Positions 55,501 through 63,528 of a stretch of 64,000 nucleotides of DNA are shown piece after piece (position 1 is the stretch's first letter; each line of letters begins with the position of its first letter). Made by a program: the position numbers and the translations under genes. Below the pieces are notes generated by a model. It made no database searches. It saw only the letters and a list, made by a program, of their open reading frames with translations, and was not told the DNA's origin. The stretch comes from Tolypothrix sp. PCC 7712 (lineage in GTDB: Bacteria; Cyanobacteriota; Cyanobacteriia; Cyanobacteriales; Nostocaceae): the NCBI RefSeq assembly GCF_025860405.1, contig NZ_CP063785.1, positions 7,317,390 through 7,381,389 of the forward strand, written 5' to 3'.

Positions 55501-58177
55501 AGGTCGGAGCGATCGCCAAGTCAAAATTCGTGGTTTTCGCATCGAACTGGGTGAAATTGAGGCGGTACTAGAAGAACATCCAACAATTCGGGAAGTGGCG
55601 GTAGTATCTAGGGAGATACAAGGCGACTCTCGTTTAGTCGCATATATAGTACCATCATCCCAACACCTTGACTCCCATGAAACAATTCTAGAACAGCAGC
55701 ATATTGCCAATTATCAAACAGTTTATGACGAAATTTATAGTCAAAATCAGAACTTTTCTCAGCTAGACTCTACAATTAGCCTGAGAGCCTGGATCAGCAG
55801 TGATACTAATCAGCCCCTACCAGAAGCAGAAGTCATTGAGTATGCAGACAGCACAGCACAACGTATCCTCTCAAATCTGCAACCCAAACGGGTATTAGAG
55901 ATTGGCTGTGGTACTGGTGTGATTTTATTGCGGGTAGCTCCTCACTGCACGCATTACTGTGGTACAGATATCTCAGATGTAGCTTTGCGTTACACTCAGC
56001 AGCAATTGGCAATTCGTCAACCAGATATTTTCGCCAAAGTTTCATTTTTGCATAGAGCAGCACACAACTTTCAAGACATAGCAACTGAACAGTTTGACAC
56101 TATTATTTTGAATGAAGTCGTGCAGCATTTTCCTAGCATTGAATATTTTGTTGATGTTTTACAAAGTGCTGTGAAAGTTGTCCAGCCAGGAGGATGTATT
56201 TTTCTGGGTGGTGTACGCAGTTTGCCACTTCTAGAAGCTTTTCACACTTGGGTGCAGTTAAATCGAGTTCCACCTTCATGGAGTACAGCGCAATTGTACC
56301 AACGGGTGCAAGAACAATTATCTGCTGAGAAGGAATTAGTTATCAATCCAGGCTTCTTCACTGCGCTGCAAAAATATCTGCCAGAAATTAGTTATGTACA
56401 GATTTGTCCTAAACGTGGTTCATATCACAATGAACTGACAAAATTTCACTACGATGTCATTCTTCATATCAAAGCAGAAGTAAATTTAGCTGCGGATATT
56501 TTGTGGTTAAATTGGTATGAGGAAAAACTCACGGTGACTGCTGTACGTCAGTTGTTAAAGTCCAGCGCACCAGCAACGCTAGGGCTACGAAATATACCCA
56601 ATGCTCGTGTAGAAACAACTGTAAAAGCAGTAGAATTACTGAGACAAGATTCAGGAATACAAACTGTTGGTGAACTCAAACAAGCCTTGCAGTCAAATTT
56701 TTCACCATTAGGTGTTGATCCTGAAGAATTTTGGACTTTGAGCCAGGATTTACCGTATACAGTAGATATCAGTTGGGCTAACGCTGCTATTGATGGTAGT
56801 TACGATCTACTGTTTCGCCGCTACTCAGATAACTCTACAAATCTGATTCCGGAATTTGGTGCGATCGCCACTGATTTCCAACAGCCATTAGATGCCTATG
56901 CTAACAAACCCTTGCACAGCCAGAGTAAATTAACTTCAGAGTTGATTCCCCAAATAACCAGTTACCTGCGCGAAAAACTACCTGAGTACATGATTCCCGT
57001 GAATTTTGTCACTCTAGAAGCACTACCACTGACACCTAATAGCAAGGTAGACTATCAAGCATTGCCCACACCTCAGCAAATACGTTTTCGTTTCACAGAA
57101 ACTTTGGTTTTTCCCCGTGATAGTTTAGAACTTCAACTCGCCCAAATTTGGGAAGACATTTTAGATATTCACCCCGTTGGTGTGACGGAAAACTTTTTTG
57201 ACTTGGGAGGTCATTCGCTTTCGGCTGTACGTTTAATGGCGCAGATTCGGACTAAATTAAACCAAGACTTGCCTTTGTCTATCCTTTTTCAAGGAATCAC
57301 AATTGAAAAACTAGCGAGTATTTTACGCCAGCAGTCTGATGTACAAACTCACAATCTTTTGATACCTCTTCAACCTCACGGTTCCAAAAGACCTTTCTTT
57401 TGTTTACATCCGACTGGTGGTAATGTTCTTTGCTACTACGAATTAGCCCGGCATCTGCAACCAGACCAGCCAATTTACGGATTGCAAGCATTGGGGTTAG
57501 ATGGAGAACAACAGCCTTACAACCGCATCGCAGACATGGCTGCTTACTATATTCAACTCATACGTACCATTCAACCAACAGGCCCTTATCTTTTGGGAGG
57601 CTGGTCTATGGGTGGTGCGATCGCTTTTGAAATAGCACAGCAGTTACATCAACAGGGCGATCAAGTTGATTTACTAGCTTTGTTCGATAGCCTAGCACCA
57701 ATTCCTCAAAACAAGCCGACAAATATTAGTGAGTATAACGATGCCAAAATGCTATCTCAACTAGCTCAAGATATGGCTAGTTTGACTGGCAGAAATTTGG
57801 CAATTTCTGAGCAACAACTTCAGCAATTAGAGCCAGATGAGCAATTGCAATATTTCTTAGAACAGGCAAAAATAGCTAATATTTTCCCCCCAGATATTGA
57901 ACATCAGCAACTGAGTAATCTTCTGCAAGTTTTCAAAAGTAATATCCAAGCCATATTAAATTATGTGCCGCAAGTTTATCCAGGGCGAGTTGTTCTCTTT
58001 AGAGCCAGTGAAAACAACTTTAATCAAGCACCACAAAACCAAACCTTGGGATGGAATGAACTTTCCTCGGAATCAGTAGAGATTGTAAATGTGCCAGGAA
58101 CGCACTACACAATGCTGACCAAACCTCACGTTCAAACTCTCCTAGAACATTTGAGACATTATCTCGCTCAAGATTAA
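49574..58177 (+). CDS. Terminal NRPS: Thr module, His-like module with N-methyltransferase, thioesterase
   Basis: 2,867 residues. Domains: C (about 40-490, HHIIADGWS near 177); A4 (about 505-1010) with code DFWNIGMVHK, the threonine code; PCP (GGDSIRS near 1050); C (about 1120-1550, HHAILDG near 1256); A5 (about 1580-2500) with code DSALIAEVWK, identical to A2, interrupted between the A8 and A9 regions by an N-methyltransferase (about 2040-2440, VLEIGCGTG near 2107, QFDTIILNEVVQHF); PCP (GGHSL near 2545); and a type-I thioesterase (about 2600-2867, GWSMGG near 2676) that releases or cyclises the peptide. The last residues would be Thr and an N-methylated His-like amino acid. Confidence 0.92.
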   Translation: MSNFSESLGDISPEHYELLQLLLKKKGIGKPEQKTIPKRIEQSHCQLSYAQQRLWFLHQLNPDISVYNMPAAIGIQGSLNIAALTKTFNEIARRHEILRTRFETVNGKPIQIIDPTVNIPLSVVNLQDLPDGKRQTEVTRLIKVEAEKPFELTQTPLLRTTLLQLDVTEYVLLLTIHHIIADGWSIDVLIREVMVLYEAFCGGQPSPLTALPIQYADFALWQSQYLQGEVLANQLAFWREKLGNHPPALELPTDRPRPAIQTFRGATQSFSLSAEVTQALKTLSQTEGTTLFVTLLAAFKTLLYRYTGQEDILLGSPIANRNRAETEELIGFFVNTLVLRTNVSGNPSFRELIARVHEQASTAYAHQDIPFEQLAAELQPQRDLSRNPLIQVMFVLENRSSSLGELGDLKLSLLEINTAIAKFDLTLILSETSQGLKGWLEYSTDLFDAATITQMVRHFQTLVGGIAVNPDQRLASLPLLSAAEQHQLLYEWNHPEISYPQHYCIHQLFEQSAQQTPEAIAVVFEDQQLTYQALNQQANQLAHYLRSLGVKPGVKVGICVERSLWMIVGILGILKAGAAYVPLDPSYPQERLAFIIQDAQVEVLLTQQQLLEFLPPHQVPVISLDRDWQIIAQENQANPACTATVDNLAYIIYTSGSTGQPKGVLVPHQNVTRLFEAVQPWFEFNQQDVWTLFHSIAFDFSVWELWGALLHGGKLVIVPYWLSRSPEAFYQLLCQQKVTVLNQTPSAFRQLIQAEESLNHQLALRLVIFGGEALEIPSLQPWLERHGDRYPQLVNMYGITETTVHVTYRPITMADLQVNSGSVIGRPIPDLQVYILDQYQQLVPIGVSGEMYIGGGGLAPGYLNRPDLTTAKFIPHPFSNQPDARLYKSGDLARYLPNGDIEYLGRIDHQVKIRGFRIELGEIAGILTQHPSVQETVVLAKETSSGEKYLVAYVVFRHQQTATTSQLRNFLKKQLPDYMLPSVFVVVEALPLTANGKLDHQALPEPSTNRPELDVAFVAPRTPAEKILAEIWSQVLGFAEIGIYDNFFALGGDSIRSIQVRSLAQEHGLYFSLQQIFQHQTIHELIADVVIEENPQAITQSVAAFSLISEQERSQLPENIEDAYPLTMLQMGMLFHNEYDTDTPIYHNVASLHIQAPFAPQHFQTAAQQLINRHPVLRTSFDLSNFSQPLQLVHKNVTVALQVEDLSHLSTIEQEEILNAQLDVQKRHKFDWISPPLLRFHIYRRSSQTFQFNFSEHHAILDGWSVATMLTELFENYFSLLRGETPTIKLSPEIAFRDFVALQQTALQSQASQDYWKQKLKGCMMTRIPREYQPQSATTSAIRAFPVLISDETATGLQQLAKVAKVSLKSVLVAAHIYVLSQLSGQSDVVTIMASHGRPETTDNDWSLGLFLTPLPLRMKLSGGTWIDLVQQTFAAEKELLPHRLYPLAQMQIDLGNQRLAETSVNFTRFHIYERLQQLSNLQIIDTQGFAMTDFALVAEFSFDVFASQLQLFLMCNTFEFSKQQIEEIGDKYAQILVVMARESTANYQLVEVANQTVKEDEKYQLLAISTGEKINYPQYNCIHQLFAQQVARIPDNLAVASEHQKVTYAQLNSSANQLANFLQNWGVVTETLVGICVERTPQMLVGILGILKAGGAYVPLDPSYPQQRLDFMLQDAKIEILLTQKHLLPKFSHHNIKIICIDTEWEAIAQHSDAHPECEITSDNLAYIIYTSGSTGLPKGVEITHKNLIHSTIARINYYPEYDVNFLLLSSFAFDSSVAGIFWTLCCGGTLYLPQVGEEKEVRKLVKLISQYQISHLLSLPSLYALILEQAEIAQLTSLHTVIVAGEPCPKKLVQYHFELLKSTSLYNEYGPTEATVWSSVYNCSCPETGISIPIGRPIPNTQIYILNSDGKLVPVGVTGELYIGGDGIARGYLSKPQLTAEKFIPDFFSNEPNARLYKTGDLARYRPDGNIEFLGRSDRQVKIRGFRIELGEIEAVLEEHPTIREVAVVSREIQGDSRLVAYIVPSSQHLDSHETILEQQHIANYQTVYDEIYSQNQNFSQLDSTISLRAWISSDTNQPLPEAEVIEYADSTAQRILSNLQPKRVLEIGCGTGVILLRVAPHCTHYCGTDISDVALRYTQQQLAIRQPDIFAKVSFLHRAAHNFQDIATEQFDTIILNEVVQHFPSIEYFVDVLQSAVKVVQPGGCIFLGGVRSLPLLEAFHTWVQLNRVPPSWSTAQLYQRVQEQLSAEKELVINPGFFTALQKYLPEISYVQICPKRGSYHNELTKFHYDVILHIKAEVNLAADILWLNWYEEKLTVTAVRQLLKSSAPATLGLRNIPNARVETTVKAVELLRQDSGIQTVGELKQALQSNFSPLGVDPEEFWTLSQDLPYTVDISWANAAIDGSYDLLFRRYSDNSTNLIPEFGAIATDFQQPLDAYANKPLHSQSKLTSELIPQITSYLREKLPEYMIPVNFVTLEALPLTPNSKVDYQALPTPQQIRFRFTETLVFPRDSLELQLAQIWEDILDIHPVGVTENFFDLGGHSLSAVRLMAQIRTKLNQDLPLSILFQGITIEKLASILRQQSDVQTHNLLIPLQPHGSKRPFFCLHPTGGNVLCYYELARHLQPDQPIYGLQALGLDGEQQPYNRIADMAAYYIQLIRTIQPTGPYLLGGWSMGGAIAFEIAQQLHQQGDQVDLLALFDSLAPIPQNKPTNISEYNDAKMLSQLAQDMASLTGRNLAISEQQLQQLEPDEQLQYFLEQAKIANIFPPDIEHQQLSNLLQVFKSNIQAILNYVPQVYPGRVVLFRASENNFNQAPQNQTLGWNELSSESVEIVNVPGTHYTMLTKPHVQTLLEHLRHYLAQD

Positions 58178-58191
58178 TCTAGGAGAATTAA

Positions 58192-59541
58192 ATGCCGCAA
58201 TATACTGTAGCCCAAAGCATGAGAGTTTTTACTTTCATTTGGCTTGGACAACTAGTCTCACTGCTGGGTTCGAGTCTCACAGGCTTTGCACTAGGAGTTT
58301 GGGTTTATCAAAGAACTGGGTCAGTTACACAGTATGCACTCATTTCTTTATTCTCACTACTACCAGGTCTTTTAATAGCACCACTAGCCGGCGTTTTAGT
58401 AGACAGATGGGATCGACGCTGGCTGATGATTTTTAGTGATGCTGGAGCAGGTTTAGGTAGTCTGATAATTGCCCTGTTGCTGTGGCTGGGTAAACTCCAA
58501 GTTTGGCAAATTTACCTTATTGTTGCCATCAGTTCAATGTTCAGTGCCTTCCAGTGGACTGCTTATGCTGCTGTAACCACATTACTCGTTCCTAAACAGC
58601 ACTTAGGGCGTGCTAATGGAATGGTACAGTTTGCAGAAGCAGTATCACGGTTGATTGCACCAGCCTTAGCAGGAATACTAGTAGTCTCAATCAATCTTCA
58701 AGGTGTCATATTACTAGATAGTGTGACCTTTGTTTTTGCGATCGCCACGCAGATGTTCGTTCGATTCCCGAAAATCAAAACTACGATCGCAGATGTAGAG
58801 AAAAACAAATCCCTGCTACGGGAGGTGGTGGATGGCTGGACATACATCACTACTCGACCGGGACTACTGGCATTATTAATATTTTTTGCTATAAAAAATT
58901 TTTTGGTAGGAACTGTTAACGTACTGATTACACCCTTAGTTTTATCTTTTGCTTCCGCTACTGTCTTAGGCACCGTACTCTCAATTGGTGGCAGTGGTAT
59001 GCTCCTTGGCAGTTGTGTTATGAGCTTTTGGGGTGGTTCACGGCGACGTATTCATGCTGTACTGGGCTTTACCCTGTTGGGTGGGTTATCTATTATCATG
59101 GCTGGAATCAAACCAGCAGCACCAGTTTTCTTTGCAGCTGCGTTTACCTACTTCTTCGGCTTCCCCATTGTCAACAGTTGCGATCAAGCTATTTGGCAAA
59201 GCAAAGTGGAGCTTGCTGTCCAGGGACGAGTTTTTGCTTTGCGACGTATGCTGACTTGGGGATCTCTACCGCTTGCTAGTTTTGTAGCAGGCCCCTTAGC
59301 TGATCGAGTCTTTGAACCTTTACTTGTTCCGGGAGGGTTATTAGCCGGAAACCTTGGACAGATTATTGGTGTAGGGAAAGGACACGGCATTGCCCTATTA
59401 TTTATTCTTATGGGAATACTGACTATGTTGACCACAGTAGGCTTCTATTTATACCAACCTCTACGTTTATTAGAAACTCAATTACCTGATGCGATTGCTG
59501 ACAATACGCCAATTTCTAAGGAAGACATAAGACAAAATTAA
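58192..59541 (+). CDS. MFS exporter, likely for the NRPS product
   Basis: A 449-residue major facilitator with about 12 membrane helices. Motif A-like loop VDRWDRRWLMI between helices 2 and 3 and the VWQIYLIVAISSMFSAFQWTAY helix resemble the EntS/macrolide-efflux (MFS_3) group. It starts 14 bp after the terminal NRPS gene, so it is the last gene of the operon. In siderophore clusters such carriers export the finished peptide across the inner membrane; that role is inferred from position and family. Confidence 0.85.
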   Translation: MPQYTVAQSMRVFTFIWLGQLVSLLGSSLTGFALGVWVYQRTGSVTQYALISLFSLLPGLLIAPLAGVLVDRWDRRWLMIFSDAGAGLGSLIIALLLWLGKLQVWQIYLIVAISSMFSAFQWTAYAAVTTLLVPKQHLGRANGMVQFAEAVSRLIAPALAGILVVSINLQGVILLDSVTFVFAIATQMFVRFPKIKTTIADVEKNKSLLREVVDGWTYITTRPGLLALLIFFAIKNFLVGTVNVLITPLVLSFASATVLGTVLSIGGSGMLLGSCVMSFWGGSRRRIHAVLGFTLLGGLSIIMAGIKPAAPVFFAAAFTYFFGFPIVNSCDQAIWQSKVELAVQGRVFALRRMLTWGSLPLASFVAGPLADRVFEPLLVPGGLLAGNLGQIIGVGKGHGIALLFILMGILTMLTTVGFYLYQPLRLLETQLPDAIADNTPISKEDIRQN

Positions 59542-59555
59542 ATTATGGACGATAA

Positions 59556-59821
59556 GAATTCATACAAGATCATAAATGGTTGGTACTGACATTAGAAAGA
59601 CTGTTAGAAATTCACATTTCAAATAATGATGGCAGACAAGATATACACTCTCGGATTACAGATGATACCTGGTGGTTATCACAAATTACTCAATTTCCAG
59701 ATGAAGTTCCTTTGGTATTAGAGAGCCGATTAAATCGGTTGCCTATAGTTGTAGTACGACAAGAGTATGAGCAGATTACAAACTTAATACTGGATCTCCA
59801 AGCAGATCAATGTAGCGATCG
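59556..59821 (+). pseudogene. 5'-truncated gene fragment of unknown family
   Basis: An open frame without a good start reads EFIQDHKWLVLTLERLLEIHIS...TDDTWWLSQITQFPDEVPLVLESRLNR... and stops making sense after about 59820, at a GCGATCGC site where a different gene fragment begins on the other strand. It looks like real protein but I cannot identify it. A TTG at 59580 is the only start-like codon. Probably a remnant left by rearrangement. Confidence 0.3.
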
Positions 59822-60174
59822 CTATTTTCCATACACTAGCACCGACACCCGTTTGTAAGCAGGCGTACCGGAGCGGGTTTCGGTTCTGGCTTTAAAAATG
59901 ACATTCACTTCCGGATAAAACATCAACGCTGCCCCTTCTCGTACAGCACCATAAATCACTTCCACGTTCTCTAGTTTGTCGGCATCGCCCTGTACTGTGA
60001 CGCGATCGTGTTCGGCTAACCCAATTTTTTCTGCATCTGTGCGATTCATCAAAATACAGCGGCGATGGGGCATTCCCCGATATTGATCATCAATTTTGTA
60101 AACCACCGTGTTGTGTTGGGAATAGCTGCGTCCAGTCATTAATGCCAGCACGAGACTATTCGCTGGGCGAAATC
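59822..60174 (-). pseudogene. C-terminal fragment of an FdhF/YdeP-type molybdopterin oxidoreductase
   Basis: The encoded 115 residues (FRPANSLVLALMTGRSYSQHNTVVYK..., RGMPHRRCILMNRTDAEKIGL, GAALMFYPEVNV) match the molybdopterin dinucleotide-binding C-terminal domain of FdhF/YdeP-type oxidoreductases. An in-frame TGA lies directly upstream (near 60176), and the large N-terminal catalytic domains are missing. It is a relic; nothing else of a molybdoenzyme is nearby. Confidence 0.6.
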
Positions 60175-60259
60175 ATCCCATGATTCAGCCATTGAGCCTA
60201 TTCTTGCTTCTTTTTATGGTAAATAAGTATAAGTACTCTGAGTAATACAGACAGAAATA

Positions 60260-60484
60260 ATGACATCTGTTTTTTTTGGATTGGCTTGGGCTGTTTACGG
60301 ATTTCTTCTAGGAGGTCTGACTCCCACAATATTTTATTTCTTGCTGTATACATTTTTATCTTTTGTCAGCCCAGATTCTGGGGTATATAAATACACGAAT
60401 AAATACATAGAGCCAACAAAAGTCATACAGATATGTGCATTATTAGGTGCTATCTTCGGATTTTTCTTTGGTATAACGTACTAA
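60260..60484 (+). CDS. Small membrane protein
   Basis: A 74-residue hydrophobic protein with two predicted membrane helices (GLAWAVYGFLLGGLTPTIFYFLLYTFL and VIQICALLGAIFGFFFGI) joined by a polar loop. No family recognised. It may be genuine because the hydrophobic pattern is clean and the codon use looks normal, but there is no other support. Confidence 0.4.
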   Translation: MTSVFFGLAWAVYGFLLGGLTPTIFYFLLYTFLSFVSPDSGVYKYTNKYIEPTKVIQICALLGAIFGFFFGITY

Positions 60485-60491
60485 TTAAGTA

Positions 60492-60725
60492 TTAGAGCAG
60501 CTCAATTATGTCTAGATTTGCTGCTACTCTTTGTTTTTGTGTTTCTTGCTCTTTTTTAAGTTCTTGAATCTCTATGCACTTATGGATTGATTGGTCAGCA
60601 AACCAGACATATCTAATACTCGCACTGACCAAGTAGATGCACAATCTGCCATATTTGCGCTTTGGGTCGATTCGCTCCAAGTGTTGACCCAATTGAGTTT
60701 CCAATCTTGTAATACCTCTATTAGT
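60492..60725 (-). pseudogene. 3' gene fragment cut by the transposon
   Basis: The minus-strand frame continues into the transposon end, so the apparent ATG at 60740 lies inside the terminal repeat and cannot be original. The remaining residues (ITRLETQLGQHLERIDPKRKYGRLCIYLVSASIRYVWFADQ..., then a Lys/Glu/Gln-rich helix) look like true protein. The family is unknown. Its missing 5' part is not found right of the transposon. Confidence 0.35.
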
Positions 60726-60891
60726 TGTAACGACCTGCAATACTAATCGCTCAAACCTGCAATCAAGACATTTTCAAACCAGGATTAACTGCAACTATAA
60801 TTACGCTTCAGCCAGGATTAATTGCAACTGAACCAGGATTAAATGCAACCAACCTGCAATCAGGAGTTTGAACCAGGATTATTTGCAACTA
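60726..60891 (+). repeat. Left terminal inverted repeat (166 bp)
   Basis: It contains CCTGCAAT three times and four copies of a longer CCAGGATTA-TGCAAC unit with a variable base in the middle. These are likely transposase binding sites arranged in series, as in Tn7-like ends. It differs from the right end only at 60802. Confidence 0.9.
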
Positions 60892-60926
60892 TAAATACTT
60901 CCATTTTTCTTGCGTTTTTAATCCAC

Positions 60927-62547
60927 TCAAAGCGGCAACCCAGCCGCTAGCATTTGTTCCTGTAATTCACGCGATCGCGCTGGATCGAGTTGTCCGCGAA
61001 ACAGCAATTTAATTTCAGCAGGTTTAGCCAGATAATCGGAAATCGCCCTTTTAGCAAACAGTACAGTGGGATAAGTAAATTCTTGGTATGGGTCGGGGTC
61101 ATTAAAAGGTGTGATGGTTGGCGTAAGTTCCTTGTACTTATCCACCAGAAATTGTAGATCCGCGTTTTTGTCTAAAGCTGTCCGTGGCAAGCCCAACTTT
61201 TTAGCTAAATCGGCAATTTTATCTGCCCGTTCTTCGGTTTTAGTTTTCTTGTGTTTGCGATAGCGATGTAGTGGGATGGGCCCATCAACTGGGTAAAATG
61301 GCCCGTAGCGGCGATCGCTAAACTCAACGTATAGCTCGTTGTCAAATAAACCCCACCAAAGGACGACGGTTTCACCAGCCAAGTCTGGCTCTACCTCGTA
61401 AGCTACGCCCTCAATTGATACTCTGGCATCTGAACCAACCTTTCTACGTTGTGGTTCGCGGGCAAAGTTACAGAATCGCTCCCAACTACACATTGAACGT
61501 AACCCAGACTTGGGTATATTTCGCAACCAATCTTCTATCCGCGAATGTGGTTCTATGCGGTGTGGTTTGTCGTTGTAATGCAACAAATATTGGCGTAACC
61601 ACAAGTTAGCTTCAACGTCGCTTTCCGGTTCATGAAAGTGATACAGAGTCTCGTGGGCTTCTTTGACCGTCCGAAAAGGTCTTTCCACTTTGCCCTTGGA
61701 GCGAGCTGTTACCCTGCGACCATCCTTACCCGCAGGCATGTGCGTAACCAGCTTGATTCTCAAGCAATCCATCACATTTTGAAATACATGGCTTTTAGCA
61801 ATTGGTCCGTTGTCGGTGTAAATCATTTCTGGAATCCCATGAAAGGGAAATCCGTCAGTTGTTTTCACCGTCATCGCATTAAATAAGAAACGTAATGCAG
61901 CTTCAACATCCTCCCCATAAACACAGTGATATTCCTGATAACATACGCCACTACGGTCATCAACAATGCTGTACAGCATCAGTAGTGGATTACCCTTACC
62001 CGGTTCCACCCATGATGGCTGTTTTACGTGTTTGAGATCCGATGGGCTGAGGTCGAAATGCCAACATTCGTTGCTGTATTCTGCTTGAAAACGTACCGCA
62101 GGCGGTTGCCTAGTCATACGTTCAGTGTCGTACCCCCAGGTTTTCAAATAATAATTGACAGTACATAAGAGTCAATGCGCCTTTAGGCGGTTGGACAAAA
62201 CCATCAGGTGTCTCCATCCCAAATTCTTCCAACAGTTCAATTGCCCGTACTGTAGAGACATGTCGCCCTTTTTTGTTACTGGTACGGATTTTCATCGCCG
62301 CGATGACCTCGCAGTAACGTTCCATTTCTGAGAGTGAAAGCTTTCTGGGTGTCCCGCTATCTGAGCGGTTTATAGATTTTGGACGTGATGAATTACGCAA
62401 CGCCCGATATAACGTATCAGTTGACACTCCATACAGTGCGGCTGTTTCTTCAATGAGAATTCGACGCTCTTGGCAACGACTAGGCAAACCGTCGAGGCGG
62501 TGGCGTAAATTGATGAGCGCCTCTGTCGGGATTTGCTTATGTACCAT
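60927..62547 (-). pseudogene. Integrase-type (rve, Mu/TnsB-like) transposase, split by a frameshift
   Basis: The 5' part (62122-62547) encodes an N-terminal HTH (IEETAALYGVSTDTLYRALR) and helical linker; the 3' part (60927-62147) carries the catalytic domain: WHFDLSPSD, YTDNGP and the Glu in SKGKVERPFR, followed by a Mu-type beta-barrel (VSIEGVAYEVEPD). The frames join at about 62150, where the first reads TLMYCQLL and the second TVNYYLKTWGYD. A +1 shift restores one 540-residue protein. There is no long homopolymer there, so a mutation is more likely than programmed frameshifting. It would cut the TGT...ACA ends. Confidence 0.8.
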
Positions 62548-62548
62548 G

Positions 62549-63105
62549 TTAGGTATTTATCTCTGCAATGTAGTTGTAGAGCGTTGGTTTGGAAATTCCC
62601 ATCAACTTACATATTTCAATAATGGTGTGTTGTTTTTCGGTATAAAGCTTTACTGCTAATTGACGTTTAGCTGGGTCAAGGGCTTTTGGTCTTCCTCCCC
62701 TGTGACCGCGCTTACGCGCTGCGATTAGTCCAGCAGTTGTGCGTTCGCGGATTAGGTTGCGTTCAAATTCCGCCAATGCGCCAAATAAATGGAAAATCAA
62801 CCTACCACTGTTGTTTGTGGTAGTAATGGATTCTTGTAAACTAGAAAGCCCAATTCCTCGCTGGCCTAAAGTTTCCATCGTTTCAATAGGTCTTTGAGCG
62901 ACCTTCCCAAGCGGTCGAGCCGCCATACCACCAAAACATCACCAGTTCGTGCTACCTCCAATGCAAGAGTTAGTCCAGGTCTTACTGCTTTTGCACCGCT
63001 TATACGGTCGGAGTAAATTTTCTCGCAACCAGCAAGCTGCAAAGCATCCATTTGCAGGTTCAGATTTTGGTCATCTGTTGAAATTCGGGCATAGCCTATC
63101 AACAT
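62549..63105 (-). pseudogene. Serine resolvase/invertase, split by a one-base deletion
   Basis: The N-terminal frame (62866-63105) encodes the resolvase catalytic start: IGYARISTDDQNLNLQ with the active-site Ser, then DRISGAKAVRPGL and VWRLDRLGRSLKDL. The second frame (62549-62926) continues IETMETLGQRGIGL..., FHLFGALAEFERNLIRERT and a C-terminal HTH (TIIEICKLMGISKPTLYNYI). Between them the DNA reads AAAGACCTATTGAAACG; adding one A restores the frame (KDLIETM). It lies 2 bp upstream of the transposase and is part of the same element, where it would resolve cointegrates. Confidence 0.85.
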
Positions 63106-63361
63106 ACTTTGAACCTCAACAAGTACATATACTCGTTACTTAACAGCGTATGTTGCCTTTGATATAATTACCGAGTTTCGTTACTAAACTTGATTCCGTT
63201 TCTGATTTGCAATCTGGGTGGTAATAACGGTTAAAAAAACGACCGTTTTCTTTACCTTTATAGTTGCAGATAATCCTGGCTGAAATTTAAATAATGCGTG
63301 TTTGTAAATTAGGGCGTTTTTTGAGAAAACCGTCAAACTACAGTTTGACTGGACTTTCGGT

Positions 63362-63527
63362 TAGTTGCAAATAATCCTGGTTCAAACTCCTGATTGCAGG
63401 TTGGTTGCATTTAATCCTGGTTCAGTTGCAATTAATCCTGGCTGAAGCGTGATTATAGTTGCAGTTAATCCTGGTTTGAAAATGTCTTGATTGCAGGTTT
63501 GAGCGATTAGTATTGCAGGTCGTTACA
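63362..63527 (-). repeat. Right terminal inverted repeat (166 bp)
   Basis: It is the reverse complement of 60726-60891 with one mismatch. A further related CCAGGATTATCTGCAAC unit lies just inside (about 63266-63285), which has no counterpart in the left end. Confidence 0.9.
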
Positions 63528-63528
63528 C

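Larger units (their letters stand above)
60726..63527 (-). mobile_element. 2.8-kb transposon with 166-bp terminal inverted repeats
   Basis: The element begins TGTAACGACC and ends GGTCGTTACA. The TGT...ACA ends are those of transposons with retroviral-integrase-like (Tn7/Tn5053/Mu type) transposases. The ends are 166-bp inverted repeats with one mismatch (60802). It encodes a DDE transposase and a serine resolvase on the minus strand; each carries one frameshift. The 5-bp flanks (TTAGT left, CTTAA right) are not identical, so there is no target-site duplication. No ATPase (TnsC/TniB) or TniQ gene is present. Confidence 0.85.

Noticed and set aside
33269..57630. Numerous open frames of 60-140 residues inside the NRPS genes
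   Set aside because: All lie opposite or out of frame to clear NRPS domains and show no family signature.
32946..59541. A microcystin- or anabaenopeptin-type toxin cluster
   Set aside because: The Ser code resembles that of McyA, but there is no PKS, Adda or ureido module, and the receptor, importer and Fur-like sites indicate a metallophore.
60726..63527. CRISPR-associated (CAST) Tn7-like transposon
   Set aside because: No Cas gene, CRISPR array, TnsC or TniQ is in or beside the element; only the transposase type and end structure are similar.
60726..63527. The serial CCAGGATTA units as a CRISPR array
   Set aside because: Units are short, irregularly spaced and mirrored at both ends of a transposon; they are terminal repeat sub-sites.
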